Shown: in pieces, positions 1 to 6,817 of the stretch | Numbering within the stretch: position 1 is the stretch's first letter | Layout: each line of letters begins with the position of its first letter | The notes under the pieces: model-generated | The model's input: the letters and a program-made list of their open reading frames with translations, nothing else | Databases searched by the model: none | What the model was told of the DNA's origin: nothing | Assembly (NCBI GenBank): GCA_007131465.1 | Contig: SLQN01000549.1 | Coordinates: forward strand, 1-10,000 | DNA length: 10,000 bases | Reading direction: 5' to 3' | Source: Paracoccaceae bacterium | GTDB lineage: Bacteria; Pseudomonadota; Alphaproteobacteria; Rhodobacterales; Rhodobacteraceae | Made by a program: the position numbers and the translations under genes

Positions 1-1
1 A

Positions 2-112
2 GAATGGGACCTTATGGGAAACTCGCTCAAGGTCGATCAACCAACCCTGAGCAAGTGGAACACGGAGCATTGGTATGAGTTAGAAAAACTCGCGGGGTCA
101 CAAAATATATGA
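2..112 (+). CDS. 3' end of an unrecognised protein (partial, starts before the window)
   Basis: This frame is open from the left edge to a TGA at 110-112, while the other two forward frames both stop inside the same stretch. It ends ...TEHWYELEKLAGSQNI. Its stop overlaps the cimA start as ATGA (109-112), the usual arrangement for co-transcribed, translationally coupled genes, and the other early junctions here are also overlaps. I do not recognise the family from about 36 residues; the fragment is rich in Trp, Lys, Glu and Asn. By hand count positions 1-108 are about 47% G+C, clearly below the genes downstream, and third positions lack the strong G/C bias of the neighbours. It could be the tail of a recently acquired gene, or chance open sequence in a leader region. 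Confidence 0.45.
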   Translation, partial: EWDLMGNSLKVDQPTLSKWNTEHWYELEKLAGSQNI

Positions 113-118
113 CCCGCG
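91..118 (+). repeat. inverted repeat / hairpin enclosing the cimA start codon
   Basis: The left arm CGCGGGGTCA (91-100) pairs with the right arm TGACCCGCG (110-118) with one bulged G, around a 9-base AT-only-but-one loop (101-109). The core GGGTCA/TGACCC is perfect. The A of the cimA ATG lies in the loop and its TG in the right arm. No Shine-Dalgarno of AGGAG type is visible just upstream. It could sequester the start in mRNA, act as a DNA operator, or be fortuitous; no T-run follows, so it does not look like an intrinsic terminator. Confidence 0.4.
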
Positions 119-1737
119 CCCGCCTCACCCTCTACGACACCACCCTGCGCGACGGCCAGCAGACGCAGGGCGTGCAGTTCTCCACACCCGAAAAGCACAC
201 CATCGCCGCCATGCTCGACCAGCTTGGGATCGACTATATCGAAGGCGGCTGGCCCGGCGCGAACCCCACCGACAGCGAGTTCTTCGCTTCCAAGCCGCAG
301 ACGAAGGCCACCCTGACGGCGTTTGGGATGACCAAGCGCGCGGGGCGGTCGGCAGCGAATGATGATGTGCTGGCCGCTGTCCTCAATGCCGGGACAAGTG
401 CGGTCTGCCTTGTCGGCAAGGCGCATGATTTCCATGTCACCACGGCGCTGGGCATCACGCTGGAGGAAAACCTCGACAATATCCGCGCCTCGATCGCGCA
501 TTGCGTCGCGCAAGCGCGCGAGACGCATTTCGATGCCGAACACTTCTTCGACGGCTACAAGGCCAACCCCGCATATGCGCTGCAAACCCTGCATGCCGCC
601 CATGACGCGGGCGCACGCTGGATTGTCCTGTGCGACACCAATGGCGGCACATTGCCCAGTGAAATCCACGCCATCACAGCCGAAGTCATCGCCAACGGCA
701 TCCCCGGCGCGCATCTGGGCATCCATTGCCATGATGATACAGGGCAGGCCGTGGCCGGGTCGCTTGCGGCGGTGGAAGCAGGCGCGCGCCAGATACAGGG
801 CACGCTGAACGGGCTGGGGGAACGCTGCGGAAATGCCTCGCTGACGACGCTGATCCCCACGCTGCTGCTGAAACCCGCCTATGCCGAGCGGTTCGAGACA
901 GGGGTGACACCTGAGGCGCTGACGCAACTCCTGCGGATTTCGCGCAAGCTTGACGATATCCTGAACCGCGTGCCGCTGCGCACCTTGCCCTATGTCGGCG
1001 CGTCCGCTTTTGCGCACAAGGCCGGGCTGCATGCCAGTGCCATCCTGAAGGACCCCACAACCTACGAGCATATCGACCCCGCGCGCGTGGGCAATGCGCG
1101 GATCGTGCCGATGTCCAATCAGGCCGGGCAATCGAACTTGCGCATGCGGCTGGAAGATATGGGGATCGCCGCCGCAAAGGATGACCCGGCCCTTGGCACG
1201 ATCCTGGAGAATGTGAAGGCGCGCGAGGATCAGGGCTATGCCTATGACAGCGCGCAGGCCAGTTTCGAATTGCTGGCGCGGCGGGCGCTGGGGCAAGTGC
1301 CGGATTTCTTCGAGGTCAAGCGCTACCGCGTCACGGTCGAGCGGCGCAAGAACAAGTATAACCAGATGATCACGCTGTCGGAGGCGGTGGTCGTGGTCAA
1401 GATCGGGGATGAGAAGAAACTCTCGGTGTCGGAATCGATGGATGCGGAAGGCCACGACCGGGGGCCGGTCAATGCGCTGGCCAAGGCGCTGGCGAAAGAC
1501 CTTGGCCCGTATCAGGCTGCGATTGACGACATGAAACTGGTCGATTTCAAGGTCCGCATCACGCAAGGCGGGACCGAGGCGGTGACCCGTGTGATCATCG
1601 ACAGCGAGGACGGGCAGGGGCGGCGCTGGTCCACTGTGGGCGTGTCCCCCAATATCGTGGATGCGAGTTTCGAGGCGCTTCTGGATGCCGTGGTGTGGAA
1701 ATTTCTGCGCGATGGAGTGGCCCCATGTCGGACCTGA
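109..1737 (+). CDS. cimA: citramalate synthase
   Basis: A 542-residue cytosolic enzyme of the isopropylmalate/homocitrate synthase superfamily, predicted to condense pyruvate with acetyl-CoA to (R)-citramalate, the entry to threonine-independent isoleucine synthesis. Residues 9-25 carry the catalytic YDTTLRDGQQTQGV block (R14, D15). IEGGWPGANPTD (about 44-55) is the variant typical of this CimA group; LeuA has a different sequence here. HCHDDTG gives metal ligands H206 and H208, and NGLGERCGN (234-242) is the third conserved block. A linker and a C-terminal LeuA-type regulatory domain follow from about residue 395. Length fits the family. The ATG at 109 begins MTRARLTLYDTTLRDG, right for the family N-terminus, although no clear ribosome site precedes it. 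The 3' end overlaps the next gene by 13 bases. Isoleucine feedback through the C-terminal domain is likely by family knowledge. A 2-isopropylmalate synthase is the alternative, disfavoured by the GGWPGANPTD block. Confidence 0.93.
   Translation: MTRARLTLYDTTLRDGQQTQGVQFSTPEKHTIAAMLDQLGIDYIEGGWPGANPTDSEFFASKPQTKATLTAFGMTKRAGRSAANDDVLAAVLNAGTSAVCLVGKAHDFHVTTALGITLEENLDNIRASIAHCVAQARETHFDAEHFFDGYKANPAYALQTLHAAHDAGARWIVLCDTNGGTLPSEIHAITAEVIANGIPGAHLGIHCHDDTGQAVAGSLAAVEAGARQIQGTLNGLGERCGNASLTTLIPTLLLKPAYAERFETGVTPEALTQLLRISRKLDDILNRVPLRTLPYVGASAFAHKAGLHASAILKDPTTYEHIDPARVGNARIVPMSNQAGQSNLRMRLEDMGIAAAKDDPALGTILENVKAREDQGYAYDSAQASFELLARRALGQVPDFFEVKRYRVTVERRKNKYNQMITLSEAVVVVKIGDEKKLSVSESMDAEGHDRGPVNALAKALAKDLGPYQAAIDDMKLVDFKVRITQGGTEAVTRVIIDSEDGQGRRWSTVGVSPNIVDASFEALLDAVVWKFLRDGVAPCRT
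1714..1717 (+). promoter_or_regulatory. ribosome binding site deciding the methyltransferase start
   Basis: GGAG lies inside the end of cimA, 7 bases before the ATG at 1725. It favours this start over the in-frame ATG at 1695, which would add ten residues (MEISARWSGP) unlike the start of a SAM methyltransferase. Confidence 0.6.
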
Positions 1738-2453
1738 CCCCTGAAGAAGCCTTCCTGACGCTTTACAGCGACCTCAACCGCGAAGGGCCGGGGGCGGCGG
1801 CGGATCTGGGCTGGGCGCTTTCGGTTGCCGCAACCCCTGCGCGCGCGCGCATCTGCGACGCGGGTTGCGGGTCGGGGGCAGATACGGTGACGCTGGCCAA
1901 GGAACGCCCGCTCGCGCAGATCGTGGCGGTGGACAAGATCGCGCAATTTGTCGAAGCTGCACGCAAGCGCACTGCGCCCTTCGCTGCGCGCGTGCAGGTG
2001 CGTCAGGGCGACATGGCCCAGCTTGACGGACCGTATGACCTGATCTGGTGCGCGGGTGCGCTGTATTTTCTGGGCGTGACCGAAGGGTTGCGGCGCTGGC
2101 GTCCGGCCCTTGCGCCCGGGGGCGCGGTCGCGTTTTCCGAACCCTGCCTGCTGCCGCGCCCATCCGAGGCTGCGCGCGCCTTCTGGGCGGAATATCCGCA
2201 GATCAGTGACGTTGCAGGGATCCGCGAGAGGGTGGCGGCAGCGGGCTATCGGGTCTTGGGTGAACAGATGCAGATTGGCGACGCGTGGGAGGCCTATTAT
2301 ATCCCCATGGCGAAGCGTATCGCCAGATTGCGCCCGGACGCGACGGGCACGCTGGCCGCAGCCCTGGACGAGGCCGAGGCCGAAATCGCGCGCTGGCGTG
2401 CCGCACCGTCCGAAATTGCCTATGCGTTGATGGTTGTGGCCCCGCGTGACTGA
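1725..2453 (+). CDS. class I SAM-dependent methyltransferase
   Basis: A 242-residue soluble protein starting MSDLTPEEAFLTLY. The Rossmann-fold SAM site is clear: motif I ICDAGCGSGADT (about residues 44-55), a motif II acidic residue in IVAVDKI (about 66-72), and QGDMAQLDGPYDLIWCAGAL covering motifs III-IV (about 94-113), then LRRWRPALAPGGAVAFSEP, the usual post-core segment. The fold and cofactor are therefore well supported, but the substrate is not; a small molecule, lipid or protein are all possible. It overlaps cimA by 13 bases and the phytoene-synthase-like gene by 8 bases, so all three are probably one transcript. The tight link to a homolog of a complex I assembly factor makes a respiratory-chain role thinkable (mitochondrial NDUFAF5 is also a class I methyltransferase-fold protein), but nothing in the sequence shows it. 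Confidence 0.88.
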   Translation: MSDLTPEEAFLTLYSDLNREGPGAAADLGWALSVAATPARARICDAGCGSGADTVTLAKERPLAQIVAVDKIAQFVEAARKRTAPFAARVQVRQGDMAQLDGPYDLIWCAGALYFLGVTEGLRRWRPALAPGGAVAFSEPCLLPRPSEAARAFWAEYPQISDVAGIRERVAAAGYRVLGEQMQIGDAWEAYYIPMAKRIARLRPDATGTLAAALDEAEAEIARWRAAPSEIAYALMVVAPRD

Positions 2454-3216
2454 TCTGGAGGAACTTGTGCGCGCAGGCGACCCGGATCGCCATGCCGCAA
2501 CCCTGGCTGCGCCCGAAGCGGCGCGCGCGACGCTCTGGCCGCTATACGCCTTCAATCTGGAGATTGCGCGGGCGCCCTGGGTCACGGCAGAGCCGATGAT
2601 CGCGCAGATGCGGCTGCAATTCTGGACCGATGTGCTGGACAATATTGCCGCAGGCAAGCCGCCGCGGGCGCATCATGTGGCCGAACCGCTGGGCAGGGTG
2701 TGGCGCGGGCAGAACCTGCCCATCGCGCTTGGACATGCGATGATTGCCGCGCGGCACCGGGATATCACGCGCGACGGCTTTGGCGATGCGGCGGCGCTGC
2801 ACGCCCATCTGGACGCCACCAGCGGCAATCTGATGTGGCTGGCGGCACTGGCCCTTGGGGCAGGGCGCGAGGCCGAGGCGAGCGTCCGCCAAATGGGTCT
2901 GGCGTCCGGGCTGGCGAACTGGTTTCTTGCCGTGCCGCAGCTTCAGGCGCATGGCTGGTCCGCGCTGCCTGAAGCCAGCGATGCGGCCATCGCGGCGCTG
3001 GCGCGGGATGGGCTGGCACGGCTGGGCAGGGCGCGGGCCGCGCGTCATAAGGTTTGCGCACGTGCAATCCCTGCGCTGCTGGTCGGCTGGCAGGCCGGGC
3101 CGATCCTTGCGCGCGCGGCGAAGTCCCCCGCGCTGGTGCGTGCAGGCGGGTTGCAGATGTCGGAATTCGCGCGCCGGGGCCAGCTATTGCTGCGCGCTGT
3201 ATCAGGGCGCTGGTAG
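2446..3216 (+). CDS. squalene/phytoene synthase family protein, NDUFAF6-like
   Basis: A 256-residue all-helical protein of the squalene/phytoene synthase superfamily. The N-terminal half is typical: ATLWPLYAFNLEIARAPW, then EPMIAQMRLQFWTDVLDNI, then a central GNLMWLAALALG segment. In true synthases the central helices carry two aspartate-rich motifs that bind prenyl diphosphate through magnesium; the second would fall near residues 155-175, where this protein reads GLASGLANWFLAVPQLQAHG with no aspartate pair. It therefore looks catalytically degenerate, as does the mitochondrial complex I assembly factor NDUFAF6, its likely counterpart. I chose the GTG at 2446 (VTDLEELVRAGDPDRH), which overlaps the methyltransferase stop; an in-frame TTG at 2434 is possible. 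Carotenoid or hopanoid synthesis is unlikely given the lost motif and the absence of related pathway genes nearby. Confidence 0.82.
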   Translation: MTDLEELVRAGDPDRHAATLAAPEAARATLWPLYAFNLEIARAPWVTAEPMIAQMRLQFWTDVLDNIAAGKPPRAHHVAEPLGRVWRGQNLPIALGHAMIAARHRDITRDGFGDAAALHAHLDATSGNLMWLAALALGAGREAEASVRQMGLASGLANWFLAVPQLQAHGWSALPEASDAAIAALARDGLARLGRARAARHKVCARAIPALLVGWQAGPILARAAKSPALVRAGGLQMSEFARRGQLLLRAVSGRW

Positions 3217-3285
3217 GCGCGCGCCGTTCACGCAGATGCGACGCCTGTTGCCGGGGTTGCGCCCTGAATTCCGGCTGCTGCCGCC

Positions 3286-3314
3286 TTGCCATCGCGCGCC
3301 CCTGCCAGTAGGGT
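3286..3314 (+). promoter_or_regulatory. weak candidate sigma-70-type promoter for yajC-secDF
   Basis: TTGCCA (3286-3291) and TAGGGT (3309-3314) are separated by 17 bases, the preferred spacing, in the only sizeable gap (3217-3387) upstream of yajC. The -10 match is poor (T, A and final T only) and the elements overlap the hairpin, so this is suggestive at best. Confidence 0.2.
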
Positions 3315-3321
3315 GCGCGCG
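3293..3321 (+). terminator. strong GC-rich hairpin between the two transcription units
   Basis: CGCGCGC plus CCCT (3293-3303) pairs with AGGG plus GCGCGCG (3310-3321) around a 6-base loop, with a single bulged T at 3314: 11 base pairs, nearly all G-C. It lies about 75 bases past the NDUFAF6-like stop and about 65 before yajC. No T-run follows, so it is not a canonical intrinsic terminator; it could slow polymerase, protect an mRNA 3' end, or form a leader structure for yajC-secDF. Confidence 0.4.
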
Positions 3322-3377
3322 AATTCGGCCCTGGTCCCGGGGTGTGAAACATGCCCGCCCGATGGGCGCCAACTGAC

Positions 3378-3382
3378 AGGAG
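3378..3382 (+). promoter_or_regulatory. ribosome binding site of yajC
   Basis: A perfect AGGAG lies 5 bases before the ATG at 3388. It decides the start over an in-frame ATG at 3286, which would add a 34-residue stretch unlike any YajC. Confidence 0.75.
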
Positions 3383-3387
3383 CTTCA

Positions 3388-3711
3388 ATGTTCGTCACCC
3401 CTGCCTATGCGCAAGATGCCGGTGCTGCCGGTGGTCTGATCTCGATCATCCCCTTCATCCTGATCTTTGTGATCATGTATTTCCTGCTGATCCGCCCGCA
3501 GCAGAAGAAGATGAAGGAACATCAGGCCATGGTGTCCGGGCTGCGTCGGGGTGATCAGGTCGTGACGCAGGGCGGGATCATCGGCAAGGTGGTCAAGGTC
3601 AAGGAAGATGGAGAGGCCGAGGTAGAGATTGCTGAAGGCGTCAAGGTCCGTGTCCTGAAATCCACCATCGCAACAGTGATTTCCAAGACAGAGCCTGCTG
3701 CGAAAGACTAA
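3388..3711 (+). CDS. yajC: preprotein translocase subunit YajC
   Basis: A 107-residue single-span inner-membrane protein that associates with SecD and SecF in the Sec holotranslocon. The N-terminus MFVTPAYAQDAGAAGG is followed by one hydrophobic segment (about residues 17-36) and the family hallmark RPQQKKMKEHQ (about 36-46). A small beta-rich cytoplasmic domain comes next, with LRRGDQVVTQGGIIGKV (about 52-68), highly typical of YajC. Length is normal. It starts after a clean gap and is followed 52 bases later by secD, consistent with a yajC-secD-secF operon. Its precise function is unsettled in the literature; in E. coli it is dispensable and binds SecDF. Confidence 0.95.
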   Translation: MFVTPAYAQDAGAAGGLISIIPFILIFVIMYFLLIRPQQKKMKEHQAMVSGLRRGDQVVTQGGIIGKVVKVKEDGEAEVEIAEGVKVRVLKSTIATVISKTEPAAKD

Positions 3712-3763
3712 GGGCGGTCCGCGCGTCGCTTGAACTTAACGCCAAACCGGGAGTCCGTCCCTG

Positions 3764-5431
3764 ATGCTGCAAATACCGATGTGGAAACGCATCCTGATCT
3801 GGGGGGTCTGCGCGCTCGCGCTCCTCTTTGCGATGCCGAACCTGTTCTATGACCGGGTCGAGCGGCACAGCGACGCGGTCGCGCTGATCGAGATCGGGCA
3901 GGGCAATGCGGCGCTGGAGGCGGATCGTGCGGGCTGGCCGTCCTTCCTGCCGTCTTTCCTTGTCAATCTGGGGCTGGACCTGCGCGGTGGCGCGCATCTT
4001 CTGGCCGAAGTGCGCGTGGCGGATGTCTATGCCGACCGCATTGACGGCATGTGGCCTGCGGTCCGCGACCGTCTGGTCAGCGAACGCGCCACAGTGGGCG
4101 CAGTGCGGCGTATGCCGTCGGACGATCCGGGCGAATTGCGGGTGCGAATTGCCAATCAGGACGTGATCGAACAGGCCGCCGCCTTCGCGCGCGAACTGGC
4201 CCAGCCCACGCAATCCGTTTCGGGCTTCGCACAGGCGCGCGATCTTGAAGTGCGGGTGGAGGGTGAGGATATCGTCGTCACCCTGTCCGAGGCCGAGCGT
4301 CAGGCAACAGATGAGCGCACCATGCGCCTGTCGCTGGAGATCATCCGCCGCCGGGTGGATGAGGCAGGCACGCGCGAACCGACGATCCAGCGTCAGGGGG
4401 CCGACCGTATCCTGATCCAGGTTCCCGGCATCGGGTCTGCCGAGGAATTGAAGGCGCTGATCGGCACGACGGCGCGGCTGACATTTCATCCGGTGGTGAA
4501 TGTCACGTCCAACCCTGACGAAGTGCCCGGGCCGCGCCAGGTGATCTATCCTTCGATGGATGAACCGGGTACCTTCTATATTCTGGAACAAACCCCTGTT
4601 GTGTCAGGCGAGCAGCTTGTCGATGCGCAGCCCGGCATGGACCAGAACAACCGCCCTGCCGTGAACTTCCGGTTCAACCCCGCAGGCGGGCGGGCCTTCG
4701 GCCTCTATACGGCAGAGAATATCGGCAATCCCTTCGCCATCGTTCTGGATGGTGAAGTCGTGTCGGCTCCGGTGATCCAGAGCCACATTCCCGGCGGGTC
4801 GGGCATCATCACCGGGCGGTTTACGGTGGAAGAGACCAGCCGATTGGCGGTTTTGCTGCGCGCCGGTGCGCTGCCGGCCGAGATGGATTTTCTGGAAGAA
4901 CGCACTGTCGGTCCCGAACTGGGGCAGGACAGTATCGACGCGGGTCGCATTGCGGCCATCGTGGCGATGGTTGCGGTGCTGGGCTTCATGCTGGCCAGCT
5001 ACGGTGTGTTCGGGATCATCGCCAATATCGCGCTGATCCTGAATGTCTCGATGATCTTTGCGCTGCTGTCATTGATCGGGGCCACCCTGACGCTTCCGGG
5101 CATCGCAGGGATCGTGCTGACCATCGGTATGGCTGTGGATGCGACGGTGCTGATTTTCGAGCGGATACGTGAAGAGATGCGAACGGCCAAGGGGCCAGCG
5201 CGTGCGATTGAATTGGGCTATGAGAAGGCGCTTTCGGCCATTCTGGATGCCAATATCACCACGTTCATCACGGCTCTGATCCTGTTTGCAATGGGTTCCG
5301 GCCCGGTGCGGGGCTTTGCGGTCACGCTGGGGCTGGGGATCATCACCTCGGTTTTCACAGCCCTTCTGGTCACGCGGCTGATGATGGTCATCTATTTTGA
5401 GCGTCGCCGCCCGAAAACTCTTGCGATCTGA
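3764..5431 (+). CDS. secD: protein translocase subunit SecD
   Basis: A 555-residue inner-membrane protein of the RND superfamily that, with SecF, uses the proton gradient to pull exported chains through SecYEG on the periplasmic side. An N-terminal membrane segment (about 8-27) precedes the D1 motif LGLDLRGGAHLL (69-80). The large periplasmic P1 domain follows, including RRRVDEAGTREPTIQRQG. Five more membrane segments lie between about 395 and 545. The fourth transmembrane helix holds GMAVDATVLIFERIREE with D459 matching the proton-relay aspartate known in other SecD proteins. Length fits alphaproteobacterial SecD. The ATG at 3764 has GGGAG (3749-3753) 10 bases upstream; the ATG five codons later would also be plausible. 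The stop at 5429-5431 shares its last base with the secF ribosome site. Confidence 0.97.
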   Translation: MLQIPMWKRILIWGVCALALLFAMPNLFYDRVERHSDAVALIEIGQGNAALEADRAGWPSFLPSFLVNLGLDLRGGAHLLAEVRVADVYADRIDGMWPAVRDRLVSERATVGAVRRMPSDDPGELRVRIANQDVIEQAAAFARELAQPTQSVSGFAQARDLEVRVEGEDIVVTLSEAERQATDERTMRLSLEIIRRRVDEAGTREPTIQRQGADRILIQVPGIGSAEELKALIGTTARLTFHPVVNVTSNPDEVPGPRQVIYPSMDEPGTFYILEQTPVVSGEQLVDAQPGMDQNNRPAVNFRFNPAGGRAFGLYTAENIGNPFAIVLDGEVVSAPVIQSHIPGGSGIITGRFTVEETSRLAVLLRAGALPAEMDFLEERTVGPELGQDSIDAGRIAAIVAMVAVLGFMLASYGVFGIIANIALILNVSMIFALLSLIGATLTLPGIAGIVLTIGMAVDATVLIFERIREEMRTAKGPARAIELGYEKALSAILDANITTFITALILFAMGSGPVRGFAVTLGLGIITSVFTALLVTRLMMVIYFERRRPKTLAI

Positions 5432-5436
5432 GGGGA
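5431..5436 (+). promoter_or_regulatory. ribosome binding site of secF
   Basis: AGGGGA begins on the last base of the secD stop codon and sits 6 bases before the ATG at 5443. It supports that ATG rather than the in-frame TTG at 5437, which falls right against the site. Confidence 0.65.
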
Positions 5437-5442
5437 TTGCCC

Positions 5443-6414
5443 ATGCGTCTTAAACTTGTTCCGCAAGACACGACGATCGAGTTCTTCCGCCATTCGCGGC
5501 TGACATTCGGGGCGTCCGCCATTGCCATGGTGTTGTCGATTGTCACCTTCTTCGTGATGGGGCTGAATTTCGGGATCGATTTCCGGGGCGGCACCTCGAT
5601 CCGCACCGAGGCGCAGGCCCCGGTTGATATCGGCGCCTACCGCGCCGCCATCATGCCGCTGGGGTATGGCGATATCGCCATAACCGAAGTGTTCGATCCG
5701 GCCTTCGGGGCCGACCGCAATGTCGCGATGGTGCGCATCCAGGCGCAGGAAGGCGTCGAGGCGATAACCCCCGAACAGATCAATGCCGTGCGCGAGGCGC
5801 TGGTTGGCGTGGATCCGACACTGGTCTTTGCGGCTGTTGAATCGGTCGGCCCCAAAGTGTCGGGCGAATTGATCCGCTCGGCCATCATCTCGGTGGTTCT
5901 GGCGCTGGCGGCTGTGCTGTTCTATATCTGGCTGCGGTTCGAATGGCAGTTTTCAGTCGGTGCAGTGTCGGCGCTGGTGCATGATGTGGTTTTAACCATC
6001 GGCATTTTCAGTGTGCTCCAGATCCGGTTCGATCTGGCCATCATCGCAGCACTTCTGACCATCGTGGGCTACTCGCTCAATGACACTGTCGTCGTGTTCG
6101 ACCGCGTGCGCGAAAACCTGATCAAGTTCAAGAAGCGCCCCCTGATCGAGGTTCTGAACCTTTCGATCAATGACACTCTGTCGCGCACGGTCATGACCTC
6201 TGTCACCACACTTCTGGCGTTGCTGGCGCTGTTCGTGCTGGGCGGCGATGTGATCCGGGGCTTCGTGTTCGCAATGATCTGGGGCGTGATCGTGGGGACG
6301 TATTCGTCGGTTTTCGTGGCCTCTGCGGTGCTCTTGCGGTTGGGCGTCAAGCGCGACTGGTCGAAGAATTCGGGCGACACGGCGGGCACGCAGTTCGGTG
6401 TGAAGGAAAGCTGA
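5443..6414 (+). CDS. secF: protein translocase subunit SecF
   Basis: A 323-residue inner-membrane RND-type partner of SecD. A first membrane segment (about 21-40) is followed by LNFGIDFRGGTSIRTE (41-56), the SecF form of the D1 motif. A short periplasmic domain (to about 140) and five further membrane segments come next. The motif GYSLNDTVVVFDRVREN (209-225) in the fourth transmembrane helix is diagnostic, and D214 matches the conserved functional aspartate of E. coli SecF. Length is normal. The gene lies 11 bases after secD and ends one base before the Mth938-domain gene, so all of yajC to the Mth938 gene reads as one transcript. Confidence 0.97.
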   Translation: MRLKLVPQDTTIEFFRHSRLTFGASAIAMVLSIVTFFVMGLNFGIDFRGGTSIRTEAQAPVDIGAYRAAIMPLGYGDIAITEVFDPAFGADRNVAMVRIQAQEGVEAITPEQINAVREALVGVDPTLVFAAVESVGPKVSGELIRSAIISVVLALAAVLFYIWLRFEWQFSVGAVSALVHDVVLTIGIFSVLQIRFDLAIIAALLTIVGYSLNDTVVVFDRVRENLIKFKKRPLIEVLNLSINDTLSRTVMTSVTTLLALLALFVLGGDVIRGFVFAMIWGVIVGTYSSVFVASAVLLRLGVKRDWSKNSGDTAGTQFGVKES

Positions 6415-6415
6415 G

Positions 6416-6772
6416 ATGCGTCTGTCCGAAATAGATTTCGGCGCGGCACTGCCCGTCGAGGGCTATGGCCCGGATTTCTTCCGCATCAAAGGGGAAGCCC
6501 ATCCTGCCCCGCTGCTGATCGTGCCGGGCGAGGTCAGGGATTGGGGCGGCTACGATGACCCCGCGCCGCTGCTGGCGTTGGCAGGGCAGGTGGATGTCCT
6601 GCTCATCGGGACCGGCGGCGCGATTGCCCATATTCCTACGGATTTGCGCAACATCTTGGAGGCCGCAGGGCTGGGGGTCGAGATCATGGACAGCCCGGCG
6701 GCCTGCCGCACCTATAATGTGCTGCTGTCCGAGGCACGGCGCGTCGCACTCGCCGTTCTGCCTGTGGGCTGA
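6416..6772 (+). CDS. Mth938-domain protein, NDUFAF3-like
   Basis: A 118-residue soluble protein of the Mth938/DUF498 family. The hallmarks are all visible: GYGPDFFRIKG near the N-terminus (about 16-26), a VLLIGTGGAIAHIP strand-loop (about 61-74), and MDSPAACRTYNVLLSEARRVALAVLPVG at the C-terminus (about 91-118, given here as consecutive parts MDSPAACRTYNVL and LSEARRVALAVLPVG). Length is typical. The human homolog NDUFAF3 is an assembly factor of respiratory complex I; whether the bacterial protein does the same is inferred. The start ATG lies one base after the secF stop with AAGGAAAG just upstream. A secDF neighbour for this family is well known in alphaproteobacteria, which supports a link to membrane insertion of respiratory subunits. 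Confidence 0.9.
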   Translation: MRLSEIDFGAALPVEGYGPDFFRIKGEAHPAPLLIVPGEVRDWGGYDDPAPLLALAGQVDVLLIGTGGAIAHIPTDLRNILEAAGLGVEIMDSPAACRTYNVLLSEARRVALAVLPVG

Positions 6773-6817
6773 GGGCGCGTTGCGTAACTCCCGCAGGATC
6801 AAGCAGGCGATGTCGGG

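Noticed and set aside
37..1566. A 509-codon open frame on the minus strand opposite cimA
   Set aside because: It is fully antisense to a gene with clear catalytic motifs, has no recognisable domain and is rich in Arg, His, Gln and Gly, as expected when strong G/C third-position bias removes stops from the opposite strand.
1512..2657. A 381-codon minus-strand frame across cimA, the methyltransferase and the NDUFAF6-like gene
   Set aside because: It spans parts of three well-supported genes and has low-complexity, Arg/Ala-rich composition typical of a shadow frame.
3641..4591. A 316-codon minus-strand frame opposite secD
   Set aside because: It is antisense to conserved SecD sequence, with His/Arg/Gln-rich composition and no motif.
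6773..6817. Short imperfect palindrome GTTGCGTAAC (6779-6788) before ccmA as an operator
   Set aside because: Only three bases on each side pair perfectly, which is expected by chance in this length.
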